This document shows positions 9,495 through 22,544 of a stretch of DNA of 64,000 bases, in pieces. The stretch's first letter is position 1; every line of letters begins with the position of its first letter. The notes below the pieces were generated by a model. That model was not told the DNA's origin, did not search any database, and saw nothing but the letters and a program-made list of their open reading frames with translations. The DNA comes from Lineus longissimus. Lineage: Eukaryota; Nemertea; Pilidiophora; Heteronemertea; Lineidae. Where the stretch lies: positions 6,948,501 through 7,012,500 of the forward strand of contig NC_088311.1 in NCBI RefSeq assembly GCF_910592395.1. The letters are read 5' to 3'. Both the position numbers and the translations under genes were made by a program.

Positions 9495-9567
9495 ATTTGC
9501 TGTCTTTTCCAACAAGTAAATTCGATATATTGTCTTCAGAAGCAGCTGCAAGTCTTGACTGAGCCAT
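9454..9567 (-). pseudogene. First-exon relic of a recombinase-like (ZMYM/QRICH1, DUF3504-type) gene
   Basis: A 37-codon minus-strand frame starts at ATG 9567 (MAQSRLAAASEDNISNLL, then DSKSTK) and stops at 9454. The pattern resembles my recollection of the N-terminal start of Crypton-derived proteins of the ZMYM2/QRICH1/KIAA1958 type: a short acidic Ser-Glu-Asp segment, a Lys-Asp-Ser-x-x-Thr-Lys stretch, then a basic helix. Here the basic helix breaks off by a stop. In the next frame the same DNA would read on as AFVNCLLFGEEWV, which suggests an old frameshift. The 3' half of this frame is the last copy of the adjacent satellite. Family assignment is tentative. Confidence 0.35.
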
Positions 9568-10539
9568 TTTGGCAGCGACCAAAGGCAGATAACAAGTGTA
9601 GCAACAAACAACAGGCACAAATAAATACATACACAAGATAAGATTCAATTACAATTTTACTGATTTTATTACATTACATCTTTATTTTAAACATGTAGCG
9701 TTGAAAATTCGGGAAATTCATCGTCTAGTCGCCAGGAAAATTCGTTATGATGAATCGCCAGGACACACACAGGTCAACAACCCAGCTGCTACGTTCCTTA
9801 CTGCCCAAACCACTAGCGTTTCAGTGTGTCTTCATCTTGGTCCTGCCGTTGTTTCAGTACATAGTTCCCCCGACAGTTTCTTTGGCCCCGGACCGAGACA
9901 GAAGTTGTTTATAGGTAGCAGAGATGTGGCTACAAAGATCCGACAACGTGACTCTGCCGGGAGACACGGCCAAATGTCGACCGGCTGGAGCGGGCAACAT
10001 TGCGAATACCACACGATCACGTGACGTGTCTCAGCCAATCATATTCACAGAATCTCACTTGAGGTATGAGACTTTTGAATATCATTTGACTGCTCAGATA
10101 GCTGTTGCCACTCTTCAACATTTATCCACTGCTCGGCACTGGTTGATGCAGGGTGATAATAACTTCAGTAGCGAAAGGGTTAATACACTTCCTCATGGAA
10201 AGTTAGGGTATACAACCAACCTCCAATTGCATGGGTCACTAGTTAAAGCTGAAGTGTCAAATATGTGCCCCATCACACCAACAGACAATGAGTCATTGCC
10301 AAATTCTTCAATGAACAACATTGTGCACTGTTTATGAATAATGTCAGTGCCATTCTCGGCGTGAAGAGAATTGCTACCAGAGAATTCCTTTAATCCAATT
10401 GGTGGCAGAAGCCTTTAGACAGCACAGGAAACTTGTAAAAACAAAGTGAACATTTTTGGAAAGTTCTACACATTGGCACATAAAGTTCTACTATGTTGGC
10501 ACAAAGTGATCGAGGTCCTTTTTCCTCAGGAATCACACT
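9568..10539. other. Intergenic, 3' flank of TRAPPC13
   Basis: Open frames here show no recognisable domain. AATAAA signals for the minus strand occur at 9681-9686 and 9665-9670, but they are about 860 bp past the TRAPPC13 stop. I saw no closer canonical signal. Confidence 0.4.
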
Positions 10540-13500
10540 TCAACCACTGTTGCTGTTCGATGAGTAGATAAATATTTGGGCAATTTCGTCATGTTCGTAG
10601 GTTCTCTTCAGGAATGTATCTGTTAATTTCAGACCCGATATCGTCTGAAAATATAAAGATTTGAAAATTATAATGAGATAGATACAGTCTTGTTGCAGCA
10701 TGAAGACTATTCAGGTTAAATTTATGGTCATTAATATAATCCTTAGCTCATTGACTGGGCAGTTATACTGCAGCAGCATCAGGAATCACTAGGCCTAGGA
10801 CTTTGTACCATATACCTAGCCTACTGTAGCATAGCATCACAATGACCAAATACATCCATCAAGTGTACATCAAGTGTACATCAATTACACACAGAGTGGT
10901 GGAATAATATCTGCTATAAACAAGTGATTTTCAAGTCTTCTGCATGCCAGGAGTTCAACCTAATTCCACCTGAGTAAGATCTCCACCAAAGACTTTTGTT
11001 TTCAGTCCCAATGATGTCCTTAACCCAGATGTTTTACTGCAGCTTCAAAATATGCAGTTATTCCTTAAGTAAATTGTACCCCCTCTGTACGCTTACCTGT
11101 AATCCTTGGCAAATGCCAATCAAACCAAGATTGAGTTTCTTGCTTTCGCTTGGCCCTAGCTTCCCCAGCTGCCGCCCGGACAATCCTGACCAGAGCAGAC
11201 CACAACCCCTGGTGTTCTCTAGGGCCAGGGTCAAGTCCATGGTACGATCACTAGAAAAGGAAGAACAGGTCAAATTTCGTACCCACGATGAGGAAGTAGA
11301 ATTTTGATATAACCGTGCAGATGGCACAGTGGGTCACATGCTTTTTCATGGTGTATGAAAACATCGTGGTTTTTTTTGGTCGATATCAGTATTCAGACCA
11401 TAAAGCTTCTTTTTCCCCTCATTCCCAACTTGACTTACCTACAGTTTGTGACCTTGTAAGTCACATTAAATGGCTTCTCCACTGGAATGGCATCTGGCAT
11501 GTACTCCACCGTCAATCTGATGTCACCATAGCCTGGTGCCTGAAGGGAAGAAACTTAATGGTTATTTTCGTTTTCCTACACCTCTTGAAATCCTGCCTGG
11601 AATGCCATTCAAACATTGGACCCGTCACTGACACTCTTCCCAACTGTTGTGAAAGCAAATGTTAGAAACGGCCATGTTGTGGATACATTTATCTCTGTTT
11701 ACAATTTGTGCTGGATTCCATCGTCAACTCACCACTCTCTGCAGTGGACTTGTCTGTAGGCGCCCTTTTTCGCCCATGCTCGTCTTCCAGACGATATCAA
11801 GCTTGCCGATATTGGTGACCCCCTTGATGATCTTACTCTCTCCGTACAGCTCAGGCTTCGGTGTCAGGCAGTAGAGGTATTGCCGCGTATCCATTGGATT
11901 CAACACGTTCACCTTCCCGTAGACAAGCTTTTTCTCCTTCCTGAAAAGTGAAATCCTCCCATAGTGAAATATTCAACAAAAAGATGGCTCTGCTGTTTTC
12001 TCACCTAATGTTTCTCCAACTTGTTTTTTCTTCTCAATGATTTCACATCTGTAGTCTTACCACGCTATCTCATCTACCTGACTAAGTAAGATATGGTCTG
12101 AGTGCCCGATTCAAAATAGTCTAACATGCTATACTTAATGATGTACATGTAACCTGCTTTTGGTCAGAGTCGGATTCCAACGACGATCCTCTATTAGTGG
12201 ATTTAGTCCCCAGCGTGGGTATAATGTGTTAGTTCCCAATTTATAGTCTAGCTCCCCCCCCCCAAACAATCTCGAATATGCTCACCCATTTTCAGATGGC
12301 ACTTGATTCAATTCATTCGCCACGTATTCTGGAGATGGGTCCATTGAGACAGTTTCTAAGTAGATTGGACTAGGGGTTGTATTCTGGATCTGCGCTTCCA
12401 AATAGACTTCATCGGACTATAAAAGAGAAGGTATCAAGAATCAGAACACGCTATCTGGAGAGATTCTGCATTACGATGTTGGAAGCAATTGGATGCATGT
12501 TCCAATAAAAAGAACATGAAGTCCAACATTTTCGCACCCTAAGTCTGGTCTGTACTTGCAACCTGACATGAAAATGTTCGAGAAATGCCTGGAATACAAC
12601 AGACACTGCTCAAGAGACGGCCATTATTCAAAATCCAATGTCTGAAAATGTCACCGTCTCCTTTTATTCATATTCATGTATTCAATTTTTTTATCCCCAA
12701 AGGGCAAATTTATTCATCTCTACAAATGCATGAGCACATTCAAACCGACAGGGGCAAATGGCCACCACATCCATACTGGAGAAATGGTACAGATGTACAC
12801 ATATAGCAGGCAGAAACGCCAGCATTTCTGAACGGCAGGGATCATTGGTTGTAGGAGGTGTGGAGCGGTAAAAGGCCAGTTACACTTGACTGTAATCAAG
12901 TTTTTTGGGGGGCATAAGGTTTGTTGGGTAAATGTTAATGAGCCAGACAAAAAGATATAGAAGAAAAAAGATACTGACACAGAAGTACACCATTATCTTG
13001 AATGTGTTTTGAGTTTAAGGTATTCTTTAATATAGCAAGGTATATTTTTTGCCACACAACGACTCTCTTTTACCCAAAAGTTCCGCTCTCCTTCTTGTTC
13101 ATCACCAAAGAAAGAATCTTTCATGTCAAGTTATCCCATTTGGCCCGACAGGCGATATTGACTTTCAGCCGTTGGGATGATCGTACGGGAATCAATAAGT
13201 AATATATTCAATTATTCATGCATGTACAACTTGACTGGGGTCGCGATATGTCAATCTCGGTACTGATTTCTCTCACTTCTGGTATCGGAAAGCAAGGCCG
13301 GGTATTGAACGCCTCATGCAGCACTGGATGTAACCATTTATGTTGCCTCTTAGGCTTGTCACTTTTAATACCACTGTGATGGCAAAAACGGACAGTCCAA
13401 GAAAGTCTTAAGAAGAGAAGGACTAGATGAGAAAGCAAAGAGGAAGTAGAATTGGTGCACGATGACTAAACTCGTGAAAGAAATAGCCAGGGGACCTGTT

Positions 13501-16500
13501 GACAACTGAAGAAACGAACTGCCAACATTTCTGATGACTGCAATATAGGTCAAGAGGTGGCTCATCATTCCAGCTAGATGACAGTGGCAGACTAAACCAA
13601 AGTTGCCCGATTCAGCCAAGATCTGTGCACATCCCCGCTGTTCTCTATCTTCTCTGTCGCCGTTACTAGTCGGCTAGTTGGTTGTTTGGCAAAGTGCCGC
13701 AGAATCTAGATGCGACATCACAGGGGTATAAAGAAACGCTGTGGTACTTCTCCTGTAGGCGCAGCACAAGTAACCACACGCGCTATTTTTTGTCCATTAA
13801 AAAGCATGTGCTACCACCTTGAAAGCTGTACAGCTCCTGACTGAGTTGAAGTATAAACTATGTGTACTGGCTATACAGAAACGATAGAGGGAAAACAAAG
13901 CAAGCCATTATCCTGTCTATCATAGCAGAGAGCTGGCGGGGTACAAAAGCGGGATTGGGATTCTACTACTACAGCAGTCAAATTAAGTGGCAAAATCAGA
14001 TAGCTCACATTGACTAACACCATTAAAATGAAAATTCATTAACCATGAGAAAAAAACATTGAAGCCCCTGAGAAGACCAAAGCCAATATGAATAAACATT
14101 CGGACCTCAAAATTAAAATCAGGGAGCACATATATAGAACTTGTCTGACAAACACTGAAAGTCCACGCACTTCAGACACTGGAGAAAGGCTTGTTTCATG
14201 TACAGCAGTAAGTCTGGGAATCTGCACTGGGCTGTTTTCACAGGTTTTGCAGTACAAAGTCAGTAGATTACATCTAAATCGTTTGAAATACAACTGTTAC
14301 CTGTGAGGCACCAGCAAGATAACTGACCAAAAAAGTTTCAGTGCGAGGTTAGTCAGGATGATCCATCACCTCTACTGAGAAGTCGATATCCAATTGTAGT
14401 TGTAGTTGCTCAGTGATTTCAATTTTTTGGTTTGTATTAGCTAAACCTCGAGTGTTTAATACAGCTGGTTGTGTTTCAAATTTCATGTGGATTTCATGTG
14501 CCGTTTGGTGTGCTGATTCCTATTGAGTTAGCGGTGAAATCTACATGGAATTTACACAAAGTTGCTAGTATCATGTAAACATAGAATAAACACTGACGAT
14601 ACGATTACAAATGCATGAACTTACAATAAAATCCTAAGAAGAGAAGCATGATATGTAGTTAATAAATGATATGAAAACAACATGGCAAACTTTGGCAAAT
14701 TATTAGATTGAACCTGAGATCTGTGATTGCCTGAAGAGCATAATACAAGACTGGTGAAAACGGGCATACAGTTTGTATCAACTCAAAGCACATATGTGAC
14801 CCATCACAGCAAAACCAGGCGCATGTCGCTCTGATCTTGACAGGTTGAGACGGACTGTCTGTTCATTTCTCTATTGTTTGCCTTTTGTGAAATATGAGCA
14901 CATCAATTACTTCCATTATCTCCTGGTGTCATTTAGGCTCATCTTCTGTGCGACAAGCGCCTGGTCTTGCTGTGACGGGTCACATATCATAGGTCTCAGT
15001 GGGTCCAGAAAATGTTCAAATAAGTTTAGGAGCAACATATCTTAGCCAAATTATCTGGAACATACCACACACAAATAGATCTGAAATGAACACACTGAAT
15101 TTTAAGCATGCTTTGTTTGGTATTGTTGATTCCTTTGTTCCACGATTTCTTGTTGAAGAAATGTTTTGTTTACAAATGACAACACTTGATGGACGCCATT
15201 CAGATACATAACATGAATGTTAAACCACACAAAAGTGAATACATGGATTTATTCCCAACTGTCTGGGCAATGGATATGAGGCAATTAGTAATCAGACCTA
15301 TTTTATTATGAGATGGAATAGAATGCCACATCTACTGCTCAGACGAAGCACAAATGTCATCATGCAGGATCACCTGCAGTTGCTTTTTTACCATCTAGGG
15401 CTGTCATGCATTGTCTGAACCCCTCTCCTTCTGAAGAACGGGTGTTTGCACCAGTGCACAATAAGGATAATCATCATAGAGAGTCTTTCTGACTGGTTTA
15501 GTGACATGACTGTCTGAGACTTGCGGTATCACAGCTGGATGTTATGGGTACATGATGAATACACTTCCAGTTGAGATAAGAATCCTATTACATGCCTAAT
15601 GGTCGTTGACTTGGGACACATTTTAGCCATGCTGCAGCATTAGGTGATGACATTAGCTCAGAAACAAAATGAAAGATGAAATAATTACAAGCCTCACCTC
15701 AGCATTGTAGAATTTTGGTTTCAAATCCAATGGTTTCAGCACCTGGAAAAAAGAGAATTGTCGACATTCATTTTAGGGAAAATGACTGAGGCCAACCGGT
15801 ATCATTTTGTCATATTGGTTTGTCTTTCACACGATTCTCCACACTTCAGACAGCCAAGGTCAATTTAGGAGTACCTCAAGAGATGATGTCGACACATGTT
15901 ATGTAATGAGGGCTCCCAAAATGATAGTTTTCTAGTTTAACAATACCAATCATCATATTTAGCAAGTGTACAACCAGTGATCCTAGACATGGCAATTTAG
16001 CCAAGGCCTGAGCCCAGAAATGCATCCTTGCCATACCGGGGAACACACTTTTCAACTACTGGTAGCTGTCACTTTTGGATGCCTGCACTCAGTTCTCTTT
16101 CTGGGATATCTTCTCAATTGTTTTCAGTTCAAGTCAAATAATTGTAACGTTACCTGAAATTTGAAGAACTTTCTGAAGTACATCTTTTCACCACTGGCAG
16201 TTGTATAAGTGACTGCACACACCAATCTGCAAAAAGAAACCGAAGTGAAATACATCCCCCTTTATTCCAATGTTTATATTACATCAGTCAAAGAAGATAT
16301 CAAACTATTCGGTAGTTTCATCTTGGACTGGCTTTAGGTTTCAAGCATACTGGCTGACGTCATTAAGTTAAAAGTTAACATTGAGTTTTATAGTCTGATA
16401 TCAACTGTAATAGAGCTTATCATCCAACTTCACACTTTAAGCTGGGTCTATCCTGCAACAGCTGGCTCTATCCTGCAACATCATTCCCTCAACTGCAAAG

Positions 16501-18940
16501 CCCCTTACTTACATATGCGTGCCCAGTTCCTTGACTTCATGGTGGATGACATCATCAATGCTGGTGTTTGGAGGCAGCTCAGGAACGGGTTCATTGCTCG
16601 CTCCTGAGAGAGAAAGGCGTTGGAGACTTGTCTGTAGGTCTGCCTAGAAGTATGGAAATCAGATTTAACATCTTAGTAACATGGCGTGATAGACATCTCT
16701 CTCAGCCAATCCTTTAGGCAGACCCACTTGGCTGACAACACTGTCGAGGCAACTACATCCGGCCCTGTGGGCTCGCGTCAATACACCAGCTTCTCAAGAT
16801 AGTGGTGAATCAAAAACATAGAGTGTAAGCAGCAGCAGAAGAAGCTATAGCCACATTCCATTACCTTTTTTTCGAGTTTGCCATGAGGGCTGCTCAGTAA
16901 CAGTCTACAATGTGTGAAGAACTATAAGAAGCATTCTGCACCAAAGGAGTTAGGATGTTCTAAGCCCTACGAATTGAGCCTGTAGGCAGTGATAGAATGA
17001 TCGACCAAGCTAGCTATAAATTTACATTAAAAGATGACTAATACGTTCGATTAGATTATTCTACTCTCGTGACTGCTTCCATTTCTTGATCCTATTATTG
17101 GCATTAGCGGCGGTGCTGTCTTCATGAACCTTCCCCAACCTGATACAACGTTGAGGGATAGGACCTAATGACAATACCACACTAGTGTTGCCATGACTTG
17201 CCATATCAAACTTGGGTGTCACCATTGCGGTGTAATTGATCTGGCCACATCATGAGCTTGGAACAATGACATGATGTTGCAACCATGCCAACTTGTTGCC
17301 ACTTCAGGCGGCTTCAGCTTCTCAGTCTTTCAATGCCATGTAGCTCTGATGAATAGCATGTTGATCAAAATATATCACCATTATCACATCACCGTTATCT
17401 CTCCAGCGGGTTGTTTTTGCCACAACGTCAGCACAAACCCCATCATCAAACGCAGTACAACCATCTCTCTGCTGGAGAAACTGATGCAATCGTAGTTTTT
17501 CTGCCGCCAATTCTGCAGACTGTTCCATTTATCATACAACAGTTGCAACTCTGACGAATATTCACAAGGGAACGACGATTTGGCCGCAGGTTTTTTATGC
17601 TGTCAAACAATTGGGTTTTTGGTTAGGCTGACTCAATGCGAGTGACTTTGCCATAGCCAATATTCGTTTGTAAGAATGCAACACTTTTATAAGGAATAGA
17701 ATGACTTCACACGCATGACGCCACACATATTCAGTCATGATGTCTGATGTAAAAAACAAATAAATGGGATTGTTTCCTGCTTCTTGACACAGAGATTACA
17801 TCACTAAATGCCAATTTGATAAAATCATGAAATTTTGAACATTGGTTTCTTACCTTGACCATCACATCCCGACAAATCTGCGAACTGTCATTATGGACAC
17901 TGATATAACTGGAGAACGTCTCGCCAAGGAAGATGTTCCTGAGGAAAAGAAATAGAAAACTGAGCAGACATAGCAGGAGGTGTGGTGATGTAGTGGCACG
18001 GGTCTCTCACTTGCGGTCAAGAGGTTCCTGGTTTGAACCCCACTGTCAGCGTAAGACTCCAGGCATATCTCCTTGCTTCACATGCCTCACTCCTTACTTA
18101 TTATTGGCTTCTGTTTGTTTTTGGAATTTTTGAAAATTTCCAAAAAATAAATTTTCCCGATATTTCATCAACTCACCCAAAGTTTTGAGGCAGTGTCATG
18201 AGTTCCCCAATGCCCAAATTGGGAGCATCTTGCACTGTTGTTAGGTCATTCTTTAAGACGTGGTTGAACGAGTCCTTAGGCAGGTCACTTGTGTCGCATG
18301 TGATTGGGTGATTTAGAGTGAGAGCCGGCTTGGTCAGGCGCATCACTGTAAAGAGAGAATGAGAAGAAAGTTTTAGAACGAAAGTAGTTCAAAGTGTTTT
18401 TTCGTAATTTAAATCACAAAGCTGATAAAAATCACTGTCCGCGAAGAGCTGCAGGGACCTTTGAAGGTTAAACTTAAACAGGAAAGTAATAGTGTCATCA
18501 TCCCTGTCAGGCTGTAGGAACATGTCACCAAATCTGAAAAGAAGAACCCTTAACTGCCAGAAACATTTTGACAATCAAACATACTTCAGAGTTACCGAGT
18601 ACAGAGCTGAAACAACTTAAAATTCAAATTCAAATCGAAACAAAAAACGAGCCAATGGGCACTTTAAGAGATCCACACCATGATGAAAATAAGCATCCAT
18701 CCTTGTCATGTTGCTTAAACATGTCACCGCCTACCGATGCACTCTTAATCAACGACAACGAGGATCTGATGGGATTTCCTATTAAAGGTGAGGACATGTC
18801 CTCAAAGAACATAGAGATTCATCAAGTCAAAATCACGGCAAAGCGATTTCCCTACCTCGAATGCACAACGCATCTCGTTGCAATTGCGGCCGTGGATTCT
18901 CTGGAGGAAATGTAACATGTGTATACCTCCCCTCAGCCAT
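10540..18940 (-). CDS. TRAPPC13: Trafficking protein particle complex subunit 13
   Basis: Eleven exons on the minus strand join in frame to 428 residues (the human protein is about 417): 18940-18856, 18345-18177, 17938-17854, 16643-16513, 16226-16154, 15742-15698, 12416-12286, 11940-11733, 11539-11439, 11250-11097 and 10644-10540. All introns are GT-AG. Recognised segments in order are [165 protein letters not shown] and [20 protein letters not shown]. The family forms part of the metazoan TRAPP complexes, Rab exchange factors for ER-Golgi and endosomal traffic and autophagy. Exon 1 (28 codons, Kozak-like CAAGATGGC) is the least certain, because only its end resembles the family. Confidence 0.95.
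17960..18140. repeat. tRNA-derived SINE-like insertion in TRAPPC13 intron
   Basis: An A-box-like segment (gatgtagtggcacgggtctc) is followed about 40 bases later by a B-box-like ggtttgaacccc, the spacing of a tRNA-type RNA polymerase III promoter. It sits just upstream (minus sense) of the exon at 17938-17854. No cloverleaf closes, so it is not a tRNA gene. Confidence 0.45.
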
Positions 18941-21134
18941 CTTGAGTCGGAATTACTCAAGCTGGGCTAGGTAGTAACATTCCTTTAGCACAAGCCACAG
19001 ATCTTGGTGAAAGCAACGGCAAGCAAAGAAGCGTGGTATTGGTATAAGGCAACCTCAACCAATAACGTTGTGTACACAATAGAAGGTACTGGAAGTCAGC
19101 TGACTGACGGGTCAGATCCATCACTGGGATGACGATATTGGCATATCAAACATGAAATTTGCGATGAAATTATTGCCGTGTTTAACCCCTTAGGACTGAT
19201 TGTGACTTTTCATAATAATACAATTGATTGCCAGAGTTTCTTGCTTGGCGGTATCCATGGAATGAATATTAGAATATATTGATTAACTCTCAAGTATCCA
19301 TGGTAAGAAAATATAGCTAGTCGTTCTTGTATGGGTCGTATTATTTCTATATTGGCAAATCCAGAAAGCTGAGATGCTACATTATACATGTTGAGAAAAA
19401 AAGCGAATTCCTCAAAGACTTTTCACATTTCCTTTGTCATTCAGACTGGCGCGAAAAGTTGAGCAAGAGAGTTGTGGGTACTAAGTATTAATGAATAACT
19501 CGTTTTTTTACTATGAGTGAATCCACCTTGTCCTTTAATGTAAAAGGTGTCCCTTTTGAGTGGTTCTGGGTGCCAGTCTGATGACCTTTGTTTTTTTAAA
19601 AATGATATGCCAAGTACTAGAGCACTAGATTTTTTGAGAAGTTAATCAATATATTTACTTTTTTAGAGAAGAAAATGAGGTAATATTTTCATTACCTACA
19701 CTGTAGAACAAAACATGGTCAGTACAGTGTCATAATCATATGATAATTGTCCAATTATTTTTATTGACCAGGAATATATAGTTCCATCAGCTCGCATCCA
19801 TCACATTAACCCGATAATGACTAAGTGTTCGATGTAACGTTATTTCGCATTCATGGCAAGTTATTTTAACCCAAGTTTAACCAAATCAATGCAGAGGTCA
19901 TCAATATCGATGATGAATGGGTTACGGTCCAACGATTTTGGGATTGGTTTCGTGGATGGCAAGTCTTGAGTTTATTTCTCCATCTAGTCGGCAAAACACA
20001 GAAATTCATTTCATAGTAAGCATTGCGTATATCACAAAAACATCGAGTTTCGAATTACTATGAGGATGAGGCTGACCCTTGTACCCACTAAACATGTGCA
20101 TCAAGCAGGGAATAGTAGCACAAGAAACTCTAAAGATAATGAAATGATGAACAATCACAAGCTAACTCAAACCTGTATGTACTTTGTGGGCGATGATACG
20201 AATCCCGCTTTAAGCTCAGAGTGGTGTAAGAGTAAATTGGTGTTGGGTTACCAGCCCATAAGGCAATTGCTTATGACTTCTGGGGTTGCAGGTTTGATTC
20301 TCCTTGATATACTTGCTTTGCTCCTATACTTTTCAGTATTGGGTCTGAAGAACGAACAATGTCAAAGTTGACCATTAGCTCCCAACTCAGGACAATTTCT
20401 TTTGAAAGAAGGGAGGAAGAAATGAAACAGTTGGAGAATAATTTCAGGTTTTCAGACACAGAAGTCGACCAATCATGATGTCATAAAACCTGAATGCAAC
20501 TCGGATCTTGTTCAAGTATCACCATTATTTTAGCCGTTACTATTCCCATAACTCTGGCATCGATCTAATGAAGTGCACCCATAGGACTTTTTCAGAGCCT
20601 TGATGATAGATCCATTTTGAACGTCCACAGGAATTTGCTTGTCAATTAATCATGTCGTGTCAGTTTGGACAATGTATGATGTAAGTTATGGCCGCCCCAA
20701 GGGGAAATAACAATTTCGTAACTTTGCAATTGGTGTCTATTTTGATGCTGGATGTTAATCCAAGCATGGATCGACTGGTGGCAGCATAGTTGGCCACTTG
20801 ATGCCAGTGGGAAACTGAGCAGAGATGGGATTAGATGAGTACAGATCGACTACTAAAACAATCTAAAGCAGAATTCAAAATCCAACAACAATCTTGTTTA
20901 AACAAAACTGGACTAACCCTTCTACAATTAACTGGCATCCGATTGTGAAATGGTGCGGAGACATCCGACGATCGATCATCCATCACCCCATCCTATTGAT
21001 TAGCATGATGATATGCACCAAATCATAGCGGAGTGATCTGTCCTGATTGTCCCTGGGGATCTGCTGGGGAATGCAGACAAGATACAGATGAATGACTCAA
21101 CCAAATTAAAATTTGGATGCAACCTTGGTTGACG
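18941..21134. other. Intergenic, upstream of TRAPPC13
   Basis: Probably includes the TRAPPC13 promoter next to the start at 18940. No TATA box or divergent gene is evident. The remaining open frames (for example 20060-20371) show no domain. Confidence 0.4.
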
Positions 21135-21450
21135 ATAGATGACCTTGGATGGCAAAACTTTGTTTTACTGATGACATGATGACCGTGGATGCCAAAACTT
21201 GGCTTAACTGATGACCTTGGATGGCAAAACTTAGTTTTACTGATGACATGATGACCGTGGATGGCAAAACTTGGCTTAACTGATGACCTTGGATGGCAAA
21301 ACTTTGTTTTACTAATGACATGGTGACAGTGGATGGCACAACTTGGCTTAACTAATGACCTTGGATGGCAAAACTTTGTTTTACTGATGACATGGTGACC
21401 GTGGATGGCACAACTTGGCTTAACTGATGACCTTGGATGGCAAAACTTGG
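21135..21450. repeat. 72-bp tandem repeat built from two 36-bp halves
   Basis: gaccttggatggcaaaac recurs at 21141, 21213, 21285, 21357 and 21429, exactly 72 bp apart. Each unit contains a second, diverged half-copy (gaccgtggatg...). Because 72 is a multiple of three, the minus strand stays open for a short frame, but I see no gene. Confidence 0.9.
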
Positions 21451-22138
21451 ATTCATTTGTGGAACATCAGTTACTGAAAATTGTCCTATTTAAAGCTTTT
21501 CATAAACAGCACCTTAAAATGAAGGTTGTGGGAACACATTCCCACAGATTGTTCAATGGAAATAGCCAGCTAATGGTTAATTTGCCCTCCATCCTAAGAA
21601 GAATAAATTAGACTGTCAGACACAGCGAGAGAATCCAACAGAGCCGGCTCTGTTGACACGACGTGATATTTTTTAATAATGTTTCAGTCGCTTTTAATCA
21701 ACCTCTTGTCAGAGGGAACTAATTTCACTGCGACATTGAAACTCAAATGAGACCAGTTCATTTCAAATTTTATGGATTGAAATTCTATCCACCAGCAGTT
21801 CAGCCAAGAAATTCACGAGAATTTCATGTAGCCAAGATCTATCAAACCGACGTTTTTACATTCCGTGATCATGATTTAAAGGTCATGCATGTGATGACAG
21901 AAATTGAATTAGTTCATTTTGAAGTATTGATTTTTCGAAAGGTTGAATCGGTATGCAAAAACTGACACATCTGCTCAGGCATGATTCTCAATAAATCGTT
22001 GCTAGAATCTTGATGAACTGAAATAGACCTACATATAACACTGTTAACCACTGCAGGGGAGCCAATACTTTAGGTGGTAATCTGCTTTGCACAATACATG
22101 TCTCGATAACCACATCATCCTCATTTCAATTGAAGTCC

Positions 22139-22535
22139 CTGGTTCAAGGTGAAAGTTATGTCATTTGGCCTTGGAATATGACAGGTCAAGGTCAGAGTTA
22201 TATATCAAAATGGGCTTGGAATAAGACGTCTGCTTTGTCCTTACCCTGGATCAAGTTCAGAGGTATGTAAAAAGGCCTTGGAATATGACACCCTCATGAC
22301 CCTTCTGACAAATTCCTGGTTCAAGGTCAGAGATATGTCAACATGGCCTTGACACACCTGGACTTTTCACAAGTTCCTGGGTCTAGGTCAGAGTAACATC
22401 AAAATGGCCTTGGAATATGACACCCAGACTTCTGACAAATTACTAGGTCAAGGTCGGAGTCATGTCAAAATAGGCTAATAGAGAATGACACACCTTTGAC
22501 CCTGACGAGTCCTTGGATCAAGGTCAGGAGGTGTC
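22139..22535. repeat. Degenerate minisatellite of about 61-70 bp containing TCAAGGTCA sites
   Basis: Units share ttcaaggtcagagttatgtcaa and ggccttggaatatgacac. TCAAGGTCA is exact at 22186, 22321 and 22518, with one-base variants at 22144, 22251, 22382 and 22448. The array is strongly diverged between copies. Confidence 0.7.
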
Positions 22536-22544
22536 AAAGTGGGC

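Noticed and set aside
7498-9562. Series of 105-residue plus-strand ORFs (MLSWPFQCHFG... type)
   Set aside because: They are frame by-products of the 242-bp satellite; the period is not a multiple of three, so each repeat re-opens a different frame.
9924-10337. 137-residue plus-strand ORF
   Set aside because: No recognisable domain, signal or splice context; composition like the flanking non-coding DNA.
17960-18060. Functional tRNA gene
   Set aside because: A- and B-box-like motifs are present but no acceptor stem or cloverleaf closes; a SINE-like relic fits better.
18568-18915. 115-residue plus-strand ORF
   Set aside because: It overlaps TRAPPC13 exon 1 and intron 1 on the other strand and has no domain.
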